In this document: positions 40,844 to 44,808 of the stretch, one piece after another | Layout: every line of letters starts with the position of its first letter | Position numbering within the stretch: the first letter of the stretch is position 1 | Source of the DNA: Streptomyces apricus | GTDB lineage: Bacteria > Actinomycetota > Actinomycetes > Streptomycetales > Streptomycetaceae | Direction: 5' to 3' | Assembly: GCF_008369065.1 (NCBI RefSeq) | Contig: NZ_VDFC01000029.1 | Coordinates: 13,635 to 58,442 of the forward strand | DNA length: 44,808 nt | The notes under the pieces: generated by a model | The model's input: the letters and a program-made list of their open reading frames with translations, nothing else | Told to the model about the DNA's origin: nothing | Database searches by the model: none | Program-made: the position numbers and the translations under genes

Positions 40844-41487
40844 CCGACCTGCCCGCCGAGCGGCGCCCCGTACGCCTCCTGGTCTGCGACGACCACGTGG
40901 TCGTACGGGCCGGTCTGCTCGCCCTCCTCGACAGCGAACCGGACATCGAGGTGGTGGGCCAGGCGGGGACGGGCGAGGAGGCGCTCGCCCTGGCCGCGCG
41001 GCTGGCGCCCGACGTGGTGCTGATGGACCTGCAGCTGGGGGAGGGCATGGACGGCGTGCAGGCCACCCGCCGCCTGACGGCCGCCCCGGCCGCCCCGCAC
41101 GTCCTGGTCCTCACCACGTACGACACCGACGCCGACATCACCCGGGCGATCGAGGCGGGCGCGACCGGCTACCTGCTGAAGGCCGAGCGGCCGGAGGAGC
41201 TGTTCGCCGCGATCCAGGCCGCGGCGCGGGGGCGTACGACGCTGTCGCCGCCGGTCGCCAGCCGGGTCATGGCCAACCTGCGCACGCCGCCGCCCGCGCT
41301 CACCGACCGGGAGCGGGACATCCTCGGGCAGCTCGCCCGGGGGCTCGGCAACCGGGACATCGCCCGCGCGCTGTTCATCAGCGAGGCGACGGTGAAGACG
41401 CACCTGGGCCGTATCTACGCGAAGCTCGGCGTGGACACCCGGGCGGGAGCGGTGGCCGCCGCGAAGGAACGCCGCCTGCTGCCGTGA
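40840..41487 (+). CDS. senR: NarL-family response regulator SenR
   Basis: 215-aa regulator. The receiver domain has the Asp17-Asp18 pair, phospho-acceptor Asp63 (VVLMDLQLGEGMDG) and Lys near residue 113 in LLKAERPEE; a LuxR-type HTH at the C-terminus reads LTDRERDILGQLARGLGNRDIARALFISEATVKTHLGRIYAKLGV. The ATG overlaps the senS TGA. In S. reticuli SenR controls hbpS, the catalase-peroxidase region and its own operon; cpeB and furS are not in this window. Confidence 0.9.
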   Translation: MTDLPAERRPVRLLVCDDHVVVRAGLLALLDSEPDIEVVGQAGTGEEALALAARLAPDVVLMDLQLGEGMDGVQATRRLTAAPAAPHVLVLTTYDTDADITRAIEAGATGYLLKAERPEELFAAIQAAARGRTTLSPPVASRVMANLRTPPPALTDRERDILGQLARGLGNRDIARALFISEATVKTHLGRIYAKLGVDTRAGAVAAAKERRLLP

Positions 41488-41503
41488 CCGCCGCCCCGGC
41501 CGG

Positions 41504-42268
41504 CTACCGGCTCTCGTTGTCCACGGACTCCCGCAGCCGGCGGCTCGCCATCACCATGTGGTCGGCCATCGCCCGGTCCGCCGCCTCGGGGTCGCGGGCC
41601 CGGACGGCCCGCAGCACCGCGTCGTGCTCGCACAGCGTGCCGCTCACCGTCCCCTCGATGTCGCTGACCCGTTCCATCCACACCTGCAGCAGCGCCCGGA
41701 TGCTGTGCAGGATGTCGCTCAGCACGCTGTTGCGCGCGATGCGGGCCATCTCCAGGTGGAAGCCGATGTCCGCGTCGATGAACGCCTTGGCGTCCCCGCC
41801 GGCCGCCCGCATCCGCCGCAGGTGCTCCTCCAGGAGCTCCAGGTCCTCGTCCGTCGCCCGCTCCGCGGCCAGGCGCGCGGACACCGCCTCCAGGTAGGTG
41901 CGCACCTCCACCAGGTCCTGGGTGCGCCGCTGCCCGAGCATCAGACCCCAGTTGATCGCCCGGGGCAGGAACTCCGAGGTCCCCTCGCGCACGTACGAGC
42001 CCGAGCCGGGCCGGATCTCGATGATGCCGAGCACGTCGAGGGCGGACAGGGCCCCGCGGACACTGGAGCGGGCCACGCCCAGCGCCTCGGCGAGCTGGCG
42101 CTCGGCGGGCAGCCGGGTGCCGGGCTTGATGTCGCCCGCCGACAGGTGGTCGAGGAGCCGCTTGGCGACCTCGCTGACGGAGGACTCCCGCACCACGGGA
42201 CGCAGGAGCTGCGCGAGGTCGGGGGCGGCCGCGGACGTCTGTTCGCCGGACTGACTGGTCACGGTCAC
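41504..42268 (-). CDS. GntR-family regulator, FadR subgroup
   Basis: 254-aa repressor. An N-terminal winged helix (SEVAKRLLDHLSAGDIKPGTRLPAERQLAEALGVARSSVRGALSAL, residues ~31-78) and an FCD effector domain with the metal-binding pattern (Asp..His in DADIGFHLEMARIARN, then EHDAVLRAVRARD and ADHMVMASRRL) define the FadR group. The GTG start at 42268 lies inside a palindrome and has no nearby ribosome site, so a leaderless mRNA is likely. It is divergent from the MFS-kinase operon; TGGT/ACCA palindromes before both genes match the FadR-type consensus, indicating repression of both. Confidence 0.92.
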   Translation of the reverse strand: MTVTSQSGEQTSAAAPDLAQLLRPVVRESSVSEVAKRLLDHLSAGDIKPGTRLPAERQLAEALGVARSSVRGALSALDVLGIIEIRPGSGSYVREGTSEFLPRAINWGLMLGQRRTQDLVEVRTYLEAVSARLAAERATDEDLELLEEHLRRMRAAGGDAKAFIDADIGFHLEMARIARNSVLSDILHSIRALLQVWMERVSDIEGTVSGTLCEHDAVLRAVRARDPEAADRAMADHMVMASRRLRESVDNESR

Positions 42269-42274
42269 CAGTCA
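42252..42274. promoter_or_regulatory. GntR/FadR-type operator over the gntR start
   Basis: TGACTGGT (42252-42259), 7 bases, and ACCAGTCA (42267-42274) form a perfect inverted repeat that covers the gntR start codon (42268). The GGT...ACC core recurs in the operator at 42392-42408. Confidence 0.65.
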
Positions 42275-42391
42275 ACCAGATGGGGCTCCCAGGAGGCTGA
42301 CCAGTCGGTTCTTGCGCGCCGGGGCGGGTCCGTCTGCCGGTTTTGTCAAGGGTTGCGAGAGGGTCGAAGATGAGACCGTCCTCACATTGGT

Positions 42392-42426
42392 AAATTGGTG
42401 ACCAATTTGAGTCGTCGGCATAGCGT
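42392..42426 (+). promoter_or_regulatory. Operator and promoter of the MFS-kinase operon
   Basis: AAATTGGT-G-ACCAATTT (42392-42408) is a perfect 17-bp palindrome with the TTGGTnACCAA form expected for FadR-type regulators. TTGGTG (42396-42401) and TAGCGT (42421-42426) could be -35 and -10 with a 19-base spacer, so the operator would cover the -35. Confidence 0.7.
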
Positions 42427-42517
42427 GAAAACGTTCCGGTCGGCCGTCGCGGGTTCGACGAGCCGTCCGGCCCGACCCACCCCGGACGGAGCTGTCCGGG
42501 CGAGCCGAGGAGTCGCC

Positions 42518-43885
42518 ATGGTCGCCGACGCGCCATCCGCGGCAGTCGAGAGAACTGCCATCAAGAAGGTCTCAGTCCGCCTCGTACCGTTCGTGGCCCT
42601 GATGTTCTTCGTGAACTACCTGGACCGCACCGCGGTCTCCTTCGCCGAGCCGAACGGCATGGGTGAGGACCTCGCCCTGACCGCGGCCCAGTTCGGCTTC
42701 GCCTCCGGGATCTTCTTCCTCGGCTACATCGTGCTGGAAGTCCCCAGCAACATGGCCCTGCACCGGTTCGGCGCCCGCCGCTGGCTGGCCCGCATCATGG
42801 TGACCTGGGGCATCGTCTCGCTCCTGTTCACCTGGGTGGACAGCACCGGTCAGCTCTACACCCTGCGCTTCCTCCTCGGCGTGGCGGAAGCCGGCTTCTT
42901 CCCGGGCGCGATCCTCTTCCTCAGCCAGTGGGTGCCCTCCCGGCACCGCACCAAGATCCTCGGGCTCTTCTACCTGGCGCAGCCGCTGACCACCGTCCTC
43001 GGCGCCCCGCTGGCGGGCTGGCTCATCGGCCGGCACGGCCTGTTCGGGCTCGAGGGCTGGCGCGTGATGTTCCTGTTCGTCTCGCTGCCCGCCATCGTCC
43101 TGGGCGTCGTCGCCTGGTTCTACCTCGTCGACCGGCCCGCCGACGCCAAGTGGCTCACGCCCGCCGAGCGCACCTGGCTGACCGACGCGCTCGCCGAGGA
43201 GAACGCGCAGAAGACCGGACACGAGACCAAGCACGCCAAGGGCGACCTCAAGAAGGCCTTCAGCAGCGGCCGCGTCTGGGTGCTCGCCCTGGTCTACTTC
43301 GGCTTCGTCTACGGCCTGTACGCCCTCGCCTTCTTCCTGCCGACCATCATCGACGGCTTCCAGGAGCAGTACGGCACCACCTTCAGCGTGATGGACAAGG
43401 CCTGGATCACCGCGATCCCCTACCTGCCCGCCGCGATCGTCCTCTTCTTCTGGACCCGCCACGCCACCAAGCACGGCACCCGCGTCTGGCACGTGGCCGG
43501 ACCCGCCGTGGTCGGCGGTGTCTCCATCCCGCTCGCCCTCTACATGGGCTCCCCGACGGCCACGGTCGCCGTGATCACCGTGACCGCGTGCTCCATCTTC
43601 GCGGCCCTGCCCGTCTTCTGGTCCGTGCCCTCGCGCTTCCTGACCGGAGCCGCGGCCGCCGCGGGCATCGCCCTCATCAACACCGCGGGCAACATCGCCG
43701 GCTTCGCCTCCAGCTACATCACCGGCTGGCTCAAGGACTGGACCGGCGCCTACTACGTCCCGCTCTACCTGGTCGGCTTCTTCATGCTCCTGTCCGCCGT
43801 GCTGATGATCCTGCTCTCCCGGCGGGGCGGCACCGCGGAGCCGGCCCCCGCAGCAGCGCACCAGCCCGTGGAGGCCCTCCGATGA
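42518..43885 (+). CDS. MFS transporter, ACS (anion:cation symporter) family
   Basis: 455-aa permease with 12 membrane segments. LVPFVALMFFVNYLDRTAVSFAEPNGMGEDLALT at the start, GYIVLEVPSNMALHRFGARRWLARIMVTWGI, and LGVAEAGFFPGAILFLSQWVPSRHR are hallmarks of ACS members, which bring in organic acids such as tartrate, glucarate, phthalate and other hydroxy acids by proton symport. ATG at 42518 after GAGGAG. It ends in an ATGA overlap with the DhaK-type kinase gene. The regulator and kinase suggest a short-chain sugar or polyol-derived acid as cargo. Confidence 0.92.
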   Translation: MVADAPSAAVERTAIKKVSVRLVPFVALMFFVNYLDRTAVSFAEPNGMGEDLALTAAQFGFASGIFFLGYIVLEVPSNMALHRFGARRWLARIMVTWGIVSLLFTWVDSTGQLYTLRFLLGVAEAGFFPGAILFLSQWVPSRHRTKILGLFYLAQPLTTVLGAPLAGWLIGRHGLFGLEGWRVMFLFVSLPAIVLGVVAWFYLVDRPADAKWLTPAERTWLTDALAEENAQKTGHETKHAKGDLKKAFSSGRVWVLALVYFGFVYGLYALAFFLPTIIDGFQEQYGTTFSVMDKAWITAIPYLPAAIVLFFWTRHATKHGTRVWHVAGPAVVGGVSIPLALYMGSPTATVAVITVTACSIFAALPVFWSVPSRFLTGAAAAAGIALINTAGNIAGFASSYITGWLKDWTGAYYVPLYLVGFFMLLSAVLMILLSRRGGTAEPAPAAAHQPVEALR

Positions 43886-44808
43886 CCCGGCTCTTCAACG
43901 ACCCCGCCGCCTTCGCCGACGAGGCCCTCGAAGGCTTCGCCGCCGCCCACCGCGGCTGGGTGCGCCCCGTCACCGGCGGTGTCGTCCGCGCCGCCGGCAC
44001 CCCCGCGGGCCAGGTCGCCGTCGTCGTCGGCGGCGGATCGGGCCACTACCCGGCCTTCTCCGGACTGGTCGGCCGCGGCCTCGCACACGGCGCCGCCGTC
44101 GGCAACGTCTTCGCCTCGCCCTCCGCCCAGCAGATCCGCTCCGTGGCACGGTCCGCCCACGGCGGCGCCGGCGTCCTGCTGATGTACGGCAATTACGCGG
44201 GCGACGTCCTGCACTTCGGGCAGGCCGCCGAACGCCTGGCCGGCGACGGCATCGAGGCCCGTACCTTCGCCGTCACCGACGACATCTCCTCCGCCGGACC
44301 CGAGGAGTCGGCCAAGCGCCGCGGCATCGCGGGCGACCTGCCCGTCTTCAAGGCCGCCGCCGCGGCGGCCGAGGAGGGCCTGCCGCTGGAGGAGGTCCTG
44401 CGCACGGCCGAGCACGCCAACGCCCGCACCCGCTCCTTCGGCATCGCCTTCTCCGGCTGCACCCTGCCCGGCGCCGACCACCCCCTGTTCACCGTCCCCG
44501 AGGCCCGGATGGCCGTCGGGCTCGGCATCCACGGCGAGCCCGGCATCGGCGAGGAGCCCCTGCCCACCGCCGACGAGGCGGCCCGGCTCATGGTCACCGC
44601 ACTGCTGGCGGAGCTCCCCGAGGACGTCGGGGCGCCCGCCGGACAGCGCGCCGCCGTGATCCTCAACGGCCTGGGCTCGGTCAAGTACGAGGAACTCTTC
44701 GTCGTCTACCGCAAGGTCGCGGCCCTCCTCGGCGAGGCGGGCGTGGAGATCGTCGACCCGGAGGTCGGCGAACTCGTCACCAGCTTCGACATGGCAGGCG
44801 TCTCCCTC
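43882..44808 (+). CDS. DhaK-type dihydroxyacetone/C4-ketose kinase (C-terminus cut by window edge)
   Basis: The first 309 residues of a Dak1-domain kinase. The N-terminus MTRLFNDPAAFADEALEGFAAAHRGWV, GGGSGHYPAFSGLVGRGLAHGAAVGNVFASPSAQQI, and GIAFSGCTLPG ... GLGIHGEPGI carry the family signatures, including the His in GIHGEP that forms the hemiaminal with the ketose. Relatives use dihydroxyacetone, erythrulose or similar short ketoses. The downstream DhaL part is outside the window, so one cannot tell ATP-dependent from PTS-dependent types. The ATG overlaps the MFS stop. Probably part of a GntR-controlled operon for a C3-C4 substrate. Confidence 0.9.
   Translation, partial: MTRLFNDPAAFADEALEGFAAAHRGWVRPVTGGVVRAAGTPAGQVAVVVGGGSGHYPAFSGLVGRGLAHGAAVGNVFASPSAQQIRSVARSAHGGAGVLLMYGNYAGDVLHFGQAAERLAGDGIEARTFAVTDDISSAGPEESAKRRGIAGDLPVFKAAAAAAEEGLPLEEVLRTAEHANARTRSFGIAFSGCTLPGADHPLFTVPEARMAVGLGIHGEPGIGEEPLPTADEAARLMVTALLAELPEDVGAPAGQRAAVILNGLGSVKYEELFVVYRKVAALLGEAGVEIVDPEVGELVTSFDMAGVSL

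Noticed and set aside
1..44808. CRISPR arrays, tRNA genes, intact insertion sequences and prophage genes
   Set aside because: Looked for across the window; no regular spaced repeats, cloverleaf-like sequences, transposase or phage structural motifs were seen.

Overview
The window looks like a chromosomal segment of a Streptomyces or a close relative. Third codon positions are almost all G or C, GTG starts and 4-base stop/start overlaps are common, promoters have TTGACA-like and TAnnnT hexamers, and several gene sets are typical of this genus (HbpS-SenS-SenR, XRE/ImmA-IrrE/MAB_1171c, an Sfp-type phosphopantetheinyl transferase beside a metallophosphoesterase, CUT1 sugar transporters without their own ATPase). 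No tRNA, rRNA, CRISPR array, prophage or intact insertion sequence was seen. Both ends cut a gene.

Layout. 1-6.2 kb: glycoside catabolism, with a divergent PfkB kinase, a DeoR repressor with two tandem 20-bp repeats in front, a GH4 glycosidase and a GH38 alpha-mannosidase. 6.2-9.4 kb: an ATP-grasp enzyme, then a metallophosphoesterase overlapping a PptT-like phosphopantetheinyl transferase (the arrangement of mycobacterial pptH-pptT), and a 75-aa protein. 9.6-13.0 kb: an XRE regulator, an ImmA/IrrE-type HExxH protein and a MAB_1171c membrane protein in one operon, divergent from an MmyB-like sensor protein without a DNA-binding domain. 13.1-19.6 kb: a nitrate/sulfonate/aromatic-type ABC transporter (ATPase, two permeases, lipoprotein), an IclR regulator whose twin operators lie on both divergent promoters, and a Rieske oxygenase, a 62-aa CxC/HxxxH protein and a VanB-like reductase. 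20.0-24.4 kb: an MmpL/RND exporter with a clear terminator, facing an MprAB-like two-component system. 24.6-26.8 kb: a DUF4232 lipoprotein, an AraC regulator and a small antibiotic-biosynthesis-monooxygenase-fold protein.

27.2-38.2 kb is the most coherent system: a 1427-aa secreted multimodular enzyme with the Asp/Asp-Asp pattern of GH87 alpha-1,3-glucanases, a LacI regulator, a CUT1 ABC importer (lipoprotein plus two permeases, no ATPase) and an intracellular GH13 alpha-glucosidase. Together they read as a fungal-wall or biofilm alpha-1,3-glucan utilisation locus: cleave outside, import nigero-oligosaccharides, hydrolyse inside. CTTGCGCT boxes occur before both the GH87 gene and lacI. A 168-bp imperfect palindrome bounded by CTAG sits exactly on the 3' end of the binding-protein gene and looks like a MITE that replaced its last codons.

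38.2-44.8 kb: a nucleotidyltransferase of the ANT(2'')/LinA type, the haem sensor HbpS divergent from SenS-SenR, and a FadR-type GntR repressor divergent from an ACS-family MFS transporter coupled to a DhaK-type kinase that runs off the end. All functions are read from sequence motifs and gene context; no database search was possible.
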